A stretch of DNA of 18,903 nucleotides from Candidatus Profundicultor aquiphilus (GCA_013314795.1 JABUEZ010000006.1:1-18903); one strand, 5' to 3'. Shown: positions 6,856-14,013, counted from the stretch's first letter. Program-made: numbers and translations. The notes: generated by a model not told the origin, from the sequence alone.

Positions 6856-7929
6856 TTACTTTGGAAGGGGAATTCTCCGACGGTGGCCGTAGTCGTCGGC
6901 GATTCTCCTTCCCAGATTTTCCACCATCCGTTTCATGCAGGGAAGGCATGAACCCCACTCTTCAGTGAGGCAGATTTTTCCCGGATAGATGGCGTACTGG
7001 GTGCGGTAAGTAAAAGGCGTACAGTTGGGCATAAGGACATTGGCACCGCATTGTAGCGCTCTTTCTCGCCCTCCGGGGATGAGCGTTCCCAGCGCGGTGG
7101 TGGCTGGAAGAAGTGCGGTCTTTGTCAAAATACGGGTGAGGGCTAGGGTTTTCAGAGTGAGGAGATATTTTTTTTCTGTTTCCATCTGGAATGTACCGAA
7201 TGGAGTATCCGGATGGGGAATGAAAGGTCCAATCCCGATCATGTCAAAGTCCCATTTTTGAAAGTGCTTGATGTCGCTGGCTAAAGACTCTTCACTTTGA
7301 CCGGGGAGTCCCACCATATTTCCACTTCCTACCTGGTAGTCAAGTTCTTTGAGGATGTGCTGACATTCAAGACGTACATCGTAGTCGTCATCAGGGTGAA
7401 GTTTACGGAAGAGTTCTCGGTCAAAGGTCTCCTGCTTCAGAAGATATCGGTCCGCACCGGCCTCCCGCCATAGTGCATACTCTTCCTTTTTCCGCTCTCC
7501 AATACTCAGAGTGACGGCGATGTTCAGTTTTTTCAGGCGCTTTACCAGACGGGCAACGGTTTTGGCATCATAAAAAGGGTCTTCCCCAGATTGAAGAACC
7601 ACGGTTTTAATTCCCAGATGAGCGATTTTTTTTCCCACTTCATAGATTTCTTCTTCACTCATCCGGTAGCGCTTGAGACGACGGTTGTCCCGGCGTAAAC
7701 CACAGTAAAAGCAGTTTTTACGACAGACATTGGAAAATTCAATGAGCCCTCGCAGGTGAACTTCATCACCCACGTAGTGTTGGCGCTTCTGGTCGGCCAG
7801 GCGAAAGAGTTGTTCTGTTATCTCCTGTTCATCGCAGGCCAGGAGGGAAACAATTTCAGATTCTTCCAGATTTTCTTCCTGATTCAGTTTGTGAAGCATT
7901 TCAAGATATTTATGCTTTTCCATTTCCAT
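6856..7929 (-). CDS. hydE: [FeFe]-hydrogenase maturation radical SAM protein HydE
   Basis: A 357-residue radical SAM enzyme of the BioB/HydE/PylB group; HydE helps build the dithiomethylamine-bridged diiron subcluster of [FeFe]-hydrogenase. The SAM cluster motif C-x3-C-x2-C is C69, C73, C76 (EFSNVCRKNCFYCG). A second set, C320-x7-C328-x2-C331, matches the auxiliary cluster site known in some HydE proteins such as that of Thermotoga, which favours HydE over methylornithine synthase PylB. The start is ATG 7929 (or 7923); upstream in-frame sequence lies inside the iscU gene and is low-complexity, so it was excluded. No clear ribosome binding site is seen and it overlaps iscU by 20 bases, suggesting coupled translation. 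HydF, HydG and the hydrogenase are not in the window. Confidence 0.82.
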   Translation of the reverse strand: MEMEKHKYLEMLHKLNQEENLEESEIVSLLACDEQEITEQLFRLADQKRQHYVGDEVHLRGLIEFSNVCRKNCFYCGLRRDNRRLKRYRMSEEEIYEVGKKIAHLGIKTVVLQSGEDPFYDAKTVARLVKRLKKLNIAVTLSIGERKKEEYALWREAGADRYLLKQETFDRELFRKLHPDDDYDVRLECQHILKELDYQVGSGNMVGLPGQSEESLASDIKHFQKWDFDMIGIGPFIPHPDTPFGTFQMETEKKYLLTLKTLALTRILTKTALLPATTALGTLIPGGRERALQCGANVLMPNCTPFTYRTQYAIYPGKICLTEEWGSCLPCMKRMVENLGRRIADDYGHRRRIPLPK

Positions 7930-8296
7930 GGTTCTGTCTTTGAAGGTAATCGTTAATGGCGGCCTGGATAGCCTCTTCGGCGAGGACCGAACAGTGCATC
8001 TTGTGAGGTGGCAATCCCCCCAGGGCTTCGGCCACGGCTTTGTTGGTGACAGAGAGCGCTTCCTCAATGGTTTTTCCTTTGATGAGTTCTGTGGCCATGG
8101 AAGAGGTGGCAATGGCTGCACCACAGCCGAAAGTTTCAAATTTGGCGTCTTCGATGACATTGTCTTTGATTTTGAGATACATCACCATCACGTCGCCACA
8201 GACTGGGTTTCCCACTTTTCCAACACCATCGGGGTTTTCTATCTTTCCCACGTTACGTGGGTTGCGAAAGTGCTCCAGGACCTTCTCGCTATACAT
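7910..8296 (-). CDS. iscU: IscU/NifU-type Fe-S cluster scaffold protein
   Basis: A 128-residue scaffold that receives sulfur from the cysteine desulfurase and passes assembled Fe-S clusters to apoproteins. The three cluster cysteines are C33 (GNPVCGD), C58 (FGCGAA) and C102 (HKMHCSV), with D35 beside the first. The segment LPPHKMHC replaces the LPPVK chaperone-recognition motif of proteobacterial IscU, and no hscA or hscB is nearby. The ATG at 8296 follows AGAGGTGAT, a good ribosome binding site, and overlaps the end of iscS by eight bases. The gene sits between iscS and hydE in one overlapping operon. Confidence 0.93.
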   Translation of the reverse strand: MYSEKVLEHFRNPRNVGKIENPDGVGKVGNPVCGDVMVMYLKIKDNVIEDAKFETFGCGAAIATSSMATELIKGKTIEEALSVTNKAVAEALGGLPPHKMHCSVLAEEAIQAAINDYLQRQNHGNGKA

Positions 8297-9467
8297 TCCG
8301 TATCACCTCTTTCCCGAATGGGGAAATATGCCGGAGTTTTTCCACGATAGAAGAAAACACTCGAACCACTTCTTTCATTTCCTCCATGGTATTCCATTTT
8401 CCCAGACTGAAACGCACTGAACCGTGGGCAATTTCGTGAGGATACCCACAGGCCAAAAGCACATGTGATGGCTCTAAAGAACCTGAAGTGCAGGCAGAAC
8501 CGCTGGAGACACAGATTCCGGCAAAATCAAGATTGAGTAGCATCGATTCCCCTTCCACGTACCTGACAAGGACAAGGCTTGTATTGGAAAGCCTGGGAGA
8601 ACGACGGCCTACAATAATTACTTCAGGAACTTCTGCAAGAATACCGCTTTCCAGGAAATCTCGCAGGGCCTGAATTCTCTGATTTTCCTCTTCTTGTTCT
8701 TGTGTGCAGATTTCCAGGGCTTTTCCCATCCCCACGATAAGGGGAACGTTTTCCGTTCCTCCTCGTCGGCCTCGTTCGTGTGCACCTCCTAAAAGTTGGG
8801 GAATGAGTCGTACCCCTTTCCGGACATAGAGAAAACCTGTTCCTTTTGGCCCATAGAACTTGTGGGCTGAAGCGGAAAGGAGGTCCACGGGTAACTTCCC
8901 AAGGTCAATCGGCAACTTCCCTGCCGTTTGTACAGCATCAGTGTGGAAAATGATGCCGTGCTCTTTGGCGATCGAAGCCAGCTCTTCGATAGGCTGGATG
9001 ACACCCGTTTCGTTGTTGGCATGCATGATGGAAGCAAAAATCGTCTGTGGGGTAATCGCTTTTTGGAAATCTCCTGGATCCACGAGTCCTTCCTGGTTAA
9101 CAGGAAGATAAGTGACAGTGAACCCCTCCTTTTCCAGTGCTTTAAAGACATTGAGTACTGCGTGATGTTCGATTTGTGAGGTGATGAGATGGTTTCCCTT
9201 CTTTTGGTAGGCTTTTACGACTCCTCGAATGGCTAAATTATTGGCTTCGGTACCACCGGAGGTAAAGATGATTTCTTCCTCTCTGGCGCTGATACATCTT
9301 GCAATCGCTGCTCGGCTTTCCTCGATGGCTTTTTTGGCTTCTTGCCCCATGGTGTGAAGCGAAGAAGGATTGCCAAATTTTTCTCCAAAAAAGGGGAGCA
9401 TGGTTTCAATGACTTTCGGATGACAGGGGGAAGTGGCATTATAATCCAGGTAAATCAATGTTTTCAC
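8289..9467 (-). CDS. iscS: Cysteine desulfurase, IscS/NifS type
   Basis: A 392-residue PLP enzyme that removes sulfur from cysteine for Fe-S cluster assembly. The PLP lysine is K203 in SASAHKFYGPKG, with D177 in FHTDAVQ and the HH pair near residue 101-102. The catalytic cysteine is C326 in SSGSACTSGSLEPSHVL, the longer mobile loop typical of the IscS/NifS class. The stated start is GTG 9467, which overlaps the regulator gene by 29 bases. TTG 9458, giving MIYLDYNATS, has AAAGGAG at better spacing and may be the true start. It transfers sulfur to the IscU encoded next. Confidence 0.93.
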   Translation of the reverse strand: MKTLIYLDYNATSPCHPKVIETMLPFFGEKFGNPSSLHTMGQEAKKAIEESRAAIARCISAREEEIIFTSGGTEANNLAIRGVVKAYQKKGNHLITSQIEHHAVLNVFKALEKEGFTVTYLPVNQEGLVDPGDFQKAITPQTIFASIMHANNETGVIQPIEELASIAKEHGIIFHTDAVQTAGKLPIDLGKLPVDLLSASAHKFYGPKGTGFLYVRKGVRLIPQLLGGAHERGRRGGTENVPLIVGMGKALEICTQEQEEENQRIQALRDFLESGILAEVPEVIIVGRRSPRLSNTSLVLVRYVEGESMLLNLDFAGICVSSGSACTSGSLEPSHVLLACGYPHEIAHGSVRFSLGKWNTMEEMKEVVRVFSSIVEKLRHISPFGKEVIRNV

Positions 9468-9870
9468 TCCTTTCTTCTACAAGGTCCCGGAGGTTCTTCT
9501 GAGCAAGTATTTTCTGAATGGCCGAAGAAAGTTCTGCCCAAACCTTTCTGGTTCGGCATTTGGGAAATTGATTGCAGGAAGAAGCGTCGTTCACGCACTC
9601 GGTAAGGTAAAGGGGTCCTTCCAGAACCTGAGCTACCTCAAGGAGAGAGATTTTCTCCGGAGAACGACCGAGCACATATCCTCCTCTGTTGCCCCGCATG
9701 CTGCGGATGATTCCTGATGCTTCAAGAGGCAGGGTGAGCTGGCGCAGGTAATGGAGAGAAATATTTTGTCGCTCCGCAACATCTTTTAAGGGTATGGGTT
9801 CATTCTCTGCGTGCAGGGCTAAATCAAGAAGCAATCGCAGACCATAGCGCAATCGAGTCGAGATTTTCAC
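9439..9870 (-). CDS. Rrf2-family Fe-S-sensing transcription regulator (IscR-like)
   Basis: A 143-residue Rrf2-type winged-helix regulator. The DNA-binding domain occupies about residues 1-80, starting MKISTRLRYGLRLLLDLA with the recognition region near ISLHYLRQLTLPLEASGIIRSMRGNRGG. C92, C99 and C105 (LTECVNDASSC-x5-C) match the [2Fe-2S] cysteine cluster of IscR-like proteins, with spacing of six and five residues. GTG 9870 follows AAAGGAGG at six bases. First gene of the iscS-iscU-hydE operon, so it most likely represses its own promoter when it holds a cluster, possibly at the inverted repeat 9893-9910 (inference). Confidence 0.9.
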   Translation of the reverse strand: MKISTRLRYGLRLLLDLALHAENEPIPLKDVAERQNISLHYLRQLTLPLEASGIIRSMRGNRGGYVLGRSPEKISLLEVAQVLEGPLYLTECVNDASSCNQFPKCRTRKVWAELSSAIQKILAQKNLRDLVEERSENIDLPGL

Positions 9871-9892
9871 CGTATTCCTCCTTTAATGTCTT

Positions 9893-9910
9893 GTAAATAT
9901 ACTAATTTAC
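9893..9910. promoter_or_regulatory. Candidate operator for the Rrf2-type regulator
   Basis: Perfect inverted repeat GTAAAT-N6-ATTTAC. It starts 11 bases downstream of the -10 box at 9922-9927, over the expected transcription start and first bases of the transcript. That is a classic place for a repressor to block the promoter. The regulator gene begins 23 bases further on. Confidence 0.5.
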
Positions 9911-9921
9911 TAATCTTAATT

Positions 9922-9950
9922 ATTATATCTCTTGAAAGAAATTCTGACAA
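9922..9950 (-). promoter_or_regulatory. Strong sigma70-type promoter of the rrf2-iscS-iscU-hydE operon
   Basis: On the minus strand: TTGTCA (9950-9945), a 17-base spacer and a perfect TATAAT (9927-9922). It is the best promoter match in the window and the only one seen for the four overlapping minus-strand genes. Confidence 0.75.
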
Positions 9951-10118
9951 TGGCTGGCAAAAATTTTTGGCTTTCCAGTTTCAATGGTGGCGCGTCATTA
10001 TCTCCGCTTTAGTTCCGCTGAATTGTTCTTTTGACTATAGACTTTGGCTCTACGATAGACGGAAGGACCTCTTGTATTTTATTTGATAGCGTCGATTCCA
10101 ATGCTTCTCTTGTTTGGG

Positions 10119-10146
10119 ATTTTGATAGGTGTTGTTACACCAAAAT
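10119..10146. repeat. Hairpin in the ffh upstream spacer
   Basis: GGTGT (10128-10132), TGTT loop, ACACC (10137-10141), extended by ATTTT (10119-10123) pairing with AAAAT (10142-10146) around a GATA bulge. Ten base pairs in all. No T-run follows on either strand. Confidence 0.35.
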
Positions 10147-10315
10147 AGCTGTTGATCTACCTACACCATGGGGGGTTATACGAACGTAGTACGTAGTAAT
10201 GTGTGTGGATGCATGGTTTGGATAGTTGTACTGGCTATTGTTGCTGGAACAGGAGGAAACCAATAAATAGATTGTTTGCGACGGAGCTGGGTCAATGATT
10301 CTAAGGATTTCAGGG

Positions 10316-10342
10316 TTCCTTTCTGATGAGAACAGAAAGGGA
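10316..10342. repeat. Ten-pair hairpin in the ffh upstream spacer
   Basis: CCTTTCTG (10318-10325) pairs perfectly with CAGAAAGG (10333-10340) around a 7-base loop; a T-G wobble and a T-A pair extend it to 10316-10342. The following bases are GATAATAAAA and no T-run exists on either side, so it is not an intrinsic terminator. Confidence 0.4.
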
Positions 10343-10448
10343 TAATAAAAGTGGCGGAAGGAGTCGAAGGAATTTATAAAAACTCTGGAATCCTCCGGAA
10401 CGAGCTGCACTTATTGTGTATCCTTGTGGTGTAAGCTTATGCCATTCC

Positions 10449-10477
10449 TTGACAGAGCGGGTAATTGTGATTATTAT
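10449..10477 (+). promoter_or_regulatory. Sigma70-type promoter of the ffh operon
   Basis: Perfect TTGACA (10449-10454), a 17-base spacer and TATTAT (10472-10477). Transcription would begin near 10484, leaving a short leader that carries the AGGAGG ribosome binding site at 10494-10499. Confidence 0.72.
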
Positions 10478-10510
10478 CTCTGTGTGTCTTAAGAGGAGGT
10501 TCTTTGTTCG

Positions 10511-11845
10511 GTGTTTGAAGCCTTAGCGGAGAAGTTTGCCAATATCTTTAAAAAGTTACGGAGTAAGGGAAAATTGTCCGAGCAGGAAGTTGACGCTGTT
10601 TTAAAAGACCTGCGGATGGTGCTTCTTGAATCGGATGTGCATTATAAAGTGGTGAAGGACCTGGTAGCACGGGTGCGAGAACGGGCGGTGGGGAAAGAGG
10701 TCCTGGAAAGCGTGACCCCGGGAGAAATGATCATTAAAATTATGTGGGATGAGATTCGTAAAATCCTGGGGGGAGAGGCGCGGGACCTGCATATTTCTTC
10801 GGCATTGCCTTCCTTTGTGGTACTGGTTGGATTACAGGGTTCAGGGAAGACCACTACCTGTGGAAAGCTGGGGGCTTTTCTGAAAGAGCGAGGGTTTTTC
10901 CCGCTCCTGGTTTCTACAGATACGCGTCGTCCGGCGGCGAAAGAACAATTACGAATTCTGGCACAGGGAAGTAAACTGGAGTTTTTTGACTTACCTCAGG
11001 GGAAGACTCCTTTAGAAGTGGTGCGAGCAGCACGGAATTTTGCGCGGGAGAAGGGTCTTGATGTGGTTCTGGTGGATACTGCTGGGCGGCTGCACGTGGA
11101 AGAGGATTTGTTGCAGGAGTTAAAAGAGCTGGTGACGCAGGAAACTTTGCAGGAGGTGCTTCTGGTTCTTGATGCTACCACTGGGCAGGAAGCCGTCAAA
11201 GTTGCGGAGACCTTTCGAGAGTGTGTCAATCCAACGGGAATGATTCTTACCAAGGTGGATACCGATGCTCGGGGTGGTGCGGTGCTCTCGATTGTGGCCC
11301 AGACGGGCTGGCCGGTGAAATTTGTGGGGGTAGGGGAAAAGGTTACTCAGCTTGAGGTGTTTCGTCCGGATCGGATGGCTAGCCGAATTATGGGTCTTGG
11401 AGACACATTAACATTGATTGAGCGAATTGAAAAGGCCATCACTCAGGAAGAAGTTAAGAGACTGGAAAAAAGGATTGAAAAAGAAGAACTCGATCTCTCA
11501 GATTTTCTGGAAGAGCTGAAGCGGGTACGAAACCTTGGCTCGCTGGAAGAGATTATGCATATGCTTCCCGGGAATCTCCGTGGAAGTATTTCCCAGATTG
11601 ATGGCGAGCAAAGTCTAAAGAGGGTGGAAGCGATTATTAATTCCATGACTCTTGAAGAACGGGCTCACCCTGCTATCATTAATGCCAGTCGCAGGCGAAG
11701 GATTGCGCAGGGAAGTGGCACGAGTGTTCAGGAAGTAAATCGGCTGTTGAAGCAATTTGAGGATTTTCGGAAGATCTGGAAGCAGATGAAGAAAGGAAAA
11801 GGTCTTTCATTGTTTGGAAGAAAACCCTTTGGATGGGGGCTATGA
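10511..11845 (+). CDS. ffh: Signal recognition particle GTPase Ffh
   Basis: A 444-residue SRP54 homologue that, with SRP RNA, delivers nascent membrane and secreted proteins to FtsY and the translocon. The N-domain helices cover about residues 1-90. The G domain has the P-loop GLQGSGKTTT (107-116), DTRRPAA near 137, DTAGR near 189 and TKVD. The C-terminal M domain contains MHMLPG and the RNA-binding SRRRRIAQGSGTSVQEVNRLL segment, and ends in a basic tail. GTG 10511 lies 11 bases after AGGAGG, a slightly long spacing. First gene of the long housekeeping operon. The ylxM gene often found just upstream in Firmicutes is absent, and no SRP RNA gene was seen in the spacer. Confidence 0.97.
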   Translation: MFEALAEKFANIFKKLRSKGKLSEQEVDAVLKDLRMVLLESDVHYKVVKDLVARVRERAVGKEVLESVTPGEMIIKIMWDEIRKILGGEARDLHISSALPSFVVLVGLQGSGKTTTCGKLGAFLKERGFFPLLVSTDTRRPAAKEQLRILAQGSKLEFFDLPQGKTPLEVVRAARNFAREKGLDVVLVDTAGRLHVEEDLLQELKELVTQETLQEVLLVLDATTGQEAVKVAETFRECVNPTGMILTKVDTDARGGAVLSIVAQTGWPVKFVGVGEKVTQLEVFRPDRMASRIMGLGDTLTLIERIEKAITQEEVKRLEKRIEKEELDLSDFLEELKRVRNLGSLEEIMHMLPGNLRGSISQIDGEQSLKRVEAIINSMTLEERAHPAIINASRRRRIAQGSGTSVQEVNRLLKQFEDFRKIWKQMKKGKGLSLFGRKPFGWGL

Positions 11846-11864
11846 AGAAAGGAGCGTTAGAGGA

Positions 11865-12119
11865 ATGGCAGTGAAGATGAGATTAACACGTGTTGGTCGG
11901 ACGCATGTCCCGCATTATCGAATTGTGGCCATTGATTCTGAGGAAGCGAGGAATGGAAAGCCTATCGAAATTCTGGGAAATTATTCTCCCGTGATGAATC
12001 CCCCGGTTTGGGCTTTAAAGTGGGATCGAATTGAATACTGGCTTTCGCAGGGCGTTGAACTTTCCGACAAAGTGAAAAATATTCTCCGGAAGGTGCGGCG
12101 GGAGGCTGTTTCGCAGTGA
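11865..12119 (+). CDS. rpsP: Ribosomal protein bS16
   Basis: An 84-residue small-subunit protein that binds 16S rRNA and aids assembly. The start MAVKMRLTRVGRTHVPHYRIV and the later EILGNYSPV and WLSQGVELSDKVKNIL are typical bS16. ATG 11865 is chosen over upstream in-frame starts because the family begins here and AAAGGAG and GAGG lie just before it. It follows ffh by 19 bases and its TGA overlaps the next gene's GTG. Confidence 0.96.
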   Translation: MAVKMRLTRVGRTHVPHYRIVAIDSEEARNGKPIEILGNYSPVMNPPVWALKWDRIEYWLSQGVELSDKVKNILRKVRREAVSQ

Positions 12120-12346
12120 AGGAACTTGTGGAGTACATGGTTAAGTCCTTAGTTGATGACCCGGAACGTGTCAGTGTTTCCGAGCTTGAAGGAGAGCAAT
12201 CAGTAATTTACGAAGTACGGGTTGCCCCTGAGGATATGGGAAAGATTATTGGGAAGCAGGGGAGAATTGCCAAGGCAATGAGAACCATTGTCAAGGCAGC
12301 GTGTGTGAAAAGCGGGAAAAAAGCAGTGGTAGAAATTCTGGAATAA
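12116..12346 (+). CDS. khpA: KH-domain RNA-binding protein KhpA (YlqC family)
   Basis: A 76-residue protein made of a single KH domain with the RNA-contacting GxxG loop at GKIIGKQGRIAKAMRTIV (about residues 42-59). In Gram-positive bacteria KhpA forms a complex with KhpB and influences cell elongation and translation of certain mRNAs. The rpsP-khpA-rimM-trmD order is conserved. Its GTG overlaps the rpsP stop by four bases (GTGA), pointing to coupled translation. Confidence 0.92.
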   Translation: MKELVEYMVKSLVDDPERVSVSELEGEQSVIYEVRVAPEDMGKIIGKQGRIAKAMRTIVKAACVKSGKKAVVEILE

Positions 12347-12358
12347 CCATGTTCGTTC

Positions 12359-12865
12359 ATGGAGTTCGTTCTGGTTGGTAAGATTGTGGCCTCTTTTGGC
12401 CTTCAAGGCTGGGTGAAGGTATTCTCCTTATCGGATTCTCCCAGCCGTTTTTTATCTGGTACTTCACTCTGGATAGGGCGCCCGGAGGAAGGATGGAAAG
12501 AGATTCTGGTGGAAGAAGTCGCGCCTCAGGAGAGAGTACTCCTGGTTCGATTTCGTGGAGTTTCTTCCTGTGAAGAGGCGGAAAAACTTCGAGGTTTTTT
12601 TCTGGCCGTTCCCAGAGAAGCAGTTTCTCCCTTACCTGAGAACCAGTTTTACCACTTTGAACTCCTGGGCCTTGTGGTTCGGGAAGGAGAGAGAGAACGA
12701 GGCCGGGTTACTTCGGTTATAGAGGGTCCTGCGTATGACTATCTGGTGGTGGAAGATAACCAAGGGGAGGAATTTTTGCTCCCTTTTATCCGGGTTTATG
12801 TGAAAGAGGTTAACCTGAGCGAAGGGATACTTCAGGTGGAATGCCCGGAAGGGTTCTGGGAATGA
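12359..12865 (+). CDS. rimM: Ribosome maturation factor RimM
   Basis: A 168-residue factor for 16S rRNA processing and late 30S assembly around uS19. The N-terminal domain starts with VGKIVASFGLQGWVKV; the C-terminal PRC-barrel part contains YHFELLGLVV, YDYLVVE, LLPFI and VKEVNLSEG. Length is normal. The ATG has no obvious ribosome binding site and sits 12 bases after khpA, so it may rely on translating ribosomes from khpA. An out-of-frame ATG at 12349 opens only ten codons across the start. Its stop overlaps the trmD start as ATGA. Confidence 0.94.
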   Translation: MEFVLVGKIVASFGLQGWVKVFSLSDSPSRFLSGTSLWIGRPEEGWKEILVEEVAPQERVLLVRFRGVSSCEEAEKLRGFFLAVPREAVSPLPENQFYHFELLGLVVREGERERGRVTSVIEGPAYDYLVVEDNQGEEFLLPFIRVYVKEVNLSEGILQVECPEGFWE

Positions 12866-13614
12866 ACTTGCGGATTGATATCCTTACCCTTTTTCCGGAA
12901 GTAATCAGGGCCTATATTGGAACTTCAATTCTGAAGAGGGCTCAGGAGAAGGGAAAGGTTTTTCTGAAGGTTCACCATTTACGTTCCTTTACCCTAGATC
13001 GGTATCGTACTGTGGATGATTACCCCTTTGGTGGGGGACCGGGTATGGTACTCAAGCCGGAGCCAATTTTACGGGCGGTACGTTTTGTTCAGAGCTACAC
13101 CGGAAGCAATCCTCTGGTGATCGTTACCAGCCCTCAGGGTAAATTGTTGACGCAGGAAAAAGCCCGAGAGTTGTCTCAGAAAAAACATCTTCTGATTGTG
13201 TGTGGTCGCTATCAGGGTATTGATGAGCGGGTCATGGCGCTTACCAATGCCGAGGAGATTTCCATCGGTGATTACGTGCTTTCGGGTGGGGAATTGCCGG
13301 CTCTCGTTATTGTCGAAGCTGTGGTGCGCTTACTCCCAGGTGTTTTGGGAGATGAGGAGTCGCTGGAACTCGATTCATTCAGCGATGGTTTGCTTGGTCC
13401 GCCACAGTTTACCCGCCCCCGGGTGTTCCAGGGCATGGCGGTGCCGGAAGTGCTTCTTTCGGGTAATCATGTTTTGATTGAGCGCTGGCGAAAGGAGAGG
13501 GCTCTGCAGAAGACGAAGGAGTCGCGTCCTGATCTGTGGGAGAAATGGCAAAGGCAAAACCAGGAGAATGGAGAGAAAGACGTTCTAAGCATTGCCAAAA
13601 AGAAAAAGAAATGA
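12862..13614 (+). CDS. trmD: tRNA (guanine37-N1)-methyltransferase TrmD
   Basis: A 250-residue SPOUT-class enzyme that methylates G37 next to the anticodon using SAM and prevents frameshifting. Visible motifs are MNLRIDILTLFPE at the start, YPFGGGPGMVL (54-64), CGRYQGIDERV (114-124), the knot segment ISIGDYVLSGGELPALVIVEAV, and FSDGLLGPPQFTRP with the likely catalytic Asp. ATG 12862 overlaps the rimM stop as ATGA and fits the family start; an in-frame ATG at 12841 would add seven residues inside rimM. The C-terminus is a lysine run. The promoter of rplS lies in the last codons. Confidence 0.97.
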   Translation: MNLRIDILTLFPEVIRAYIGTSILKRAQEKGKVFLKVHHLRSFTLDRYRTVDDYPFGGGPGMVLKPEPILRAVRFVQSYTGSNPLVIVTSPQGKLLTQEKARELSQKKHLLIVCGRYQGIDERVMALTNAEEISIGDYVLSGGELPALVIVEAVVRLLPGVLGDEESLELDSFSDGLLGPPQFTRPRVFQGMAVPEVLLSGNHVLIERWRKERALQKTKESRPDLWEKWQRQNQENGEKDVLSIAKKKKK

Positions 13615-13620
13615 TATAGT
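13592..13620 (+). promoter_or_regulatory. Internal promoter for rplS and downstream genes
   Basis: TTGCCA (13592-13597), a 17-base spacer and TATAGT (13615-13620), five of six bases matched in both boxes. It overlaps the last codons of trmD. Transcription would start near 13627, about 30 bases before the rplS ATG. Confidence 0.5.
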
Positions 13621-13656
13621 ATTGCGAGATTTTTGGTTCTTTTGGAGGAGGTTTCA

Positions 13657-14013
13657 ATGGACAGGGCAAGGGTTTTGAAAACAGTAGAAGGAGCTTTTTT
13701 GCGTGAAGATCTTCCCCAGGTGGCACCGGCAGATCTGGTAAGAGTGCATTTTAAGGTTGTGGAGGGTGGCAAAGAAAGAATTCAGGCTTTCGAAGGTCTG
13801 GTCATATCGGTTAAAAACTCGGGAATCAACAAAAGTTTTACGGTGCGTAAAGTTTCTTTCGGTGTGGGAGTAGAGAAAACCTTTCCTTTCCATTCCCCCC
13901 GCATCGAAAAGATCGAACTTATCCGAAGAGGTAAGGTCCGGAGAGCGAAGCTTTACTACCTGAGGGAAAAGAGTGCCAAAGAGTCACGCATCGAAGAAAA
14001 ACGAGAAGAGTAA
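13657..14013 (+). CDS. rplS: Ribosomal protein bL19
   Basis: A 118-residue large-subunit protein at the interface with the 30S. Typical bL19 stretches are visible: VRVHFKVVEGGKERIQAFEGLVI, SFTVRKVSFGVGVEKTFPFHSPRI and RRGKVRRAKLYYLR. ATG 13657 is chosen because GGAGGAGG stands just upstream and the family starts here. The 3' end overlaps lepB by 41 bases. Confidence 0.96.
   Translation: MDRARVLKTVEGAFLREDLPQVAPADLVRVHFKVVEGGKERIQAFEGLVISVKNSGINKSFTVRKVSFGVGVEKTFPFHSPRIEKIELIRRGKVRRAKLYYLREKSAKESRIEEKREE

Larger units (their letters stand above)
9871..10510. other. 640-base gene-free spacer between divergent operons
   Basis: The ends are explained by the promoter and operator of the Fe-S operon and the promoter of ffh. 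Between about 9951 and 10448 I see no credible gene: the open frames are short, lack ribosome binding sites and have noncoding-like composition. I looked for SRP RNA, RNase P RNA, tmRNA and tRNA signatures and found none. Several hairpins are present, listed separately, so an unrecognised small RNA is possible. Confidence 0.6.

Noticed and set aside
6856..7929. Radical SAM gene as methylornithine synthase PylB or biotin synthase
   Set aside because: The C-x7-C-x2-C set near the C-terminus and overall pattern fit HydE better, and no pyrrolysine or biotin genes are adjacent.
7930..8160. N-terminal extension of the HydE frame back to 8160
   Set aside because: The extra 77 residues lie antiparallel in frame choice over iscU, are proline/serine/lysine-rich and unlike any HydE N-terminus; the IscU reading of this DNA is unambiguous.
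10316..10350. Hairpin read as an intrinsic terminator
   Set aside because: The stem is good but no T-run follows on either strand and no gene ends nearby.
10135..10410. Minus-strand 91-codon open frame in the ffh spacer
   Set aside because: No ribosome binding site, no recognisable domain, noncoding-like composition, and it spans both hairpins.
10350..10410. GGCGGAAGGAGTCGAAGG stretch as SRP RNA tetraloop region
   Set aside because: It resembles the GGAAGGA-type core only superficially; the conserved asymmetric loop and matching stem sequence are absent.
12347..12381. Ten-codon open frame from ATG 12349 over the rimM start as a leader peptide
   Set aside because: No ribosome binding site and probably chance; only noted because rimM also lacks one.
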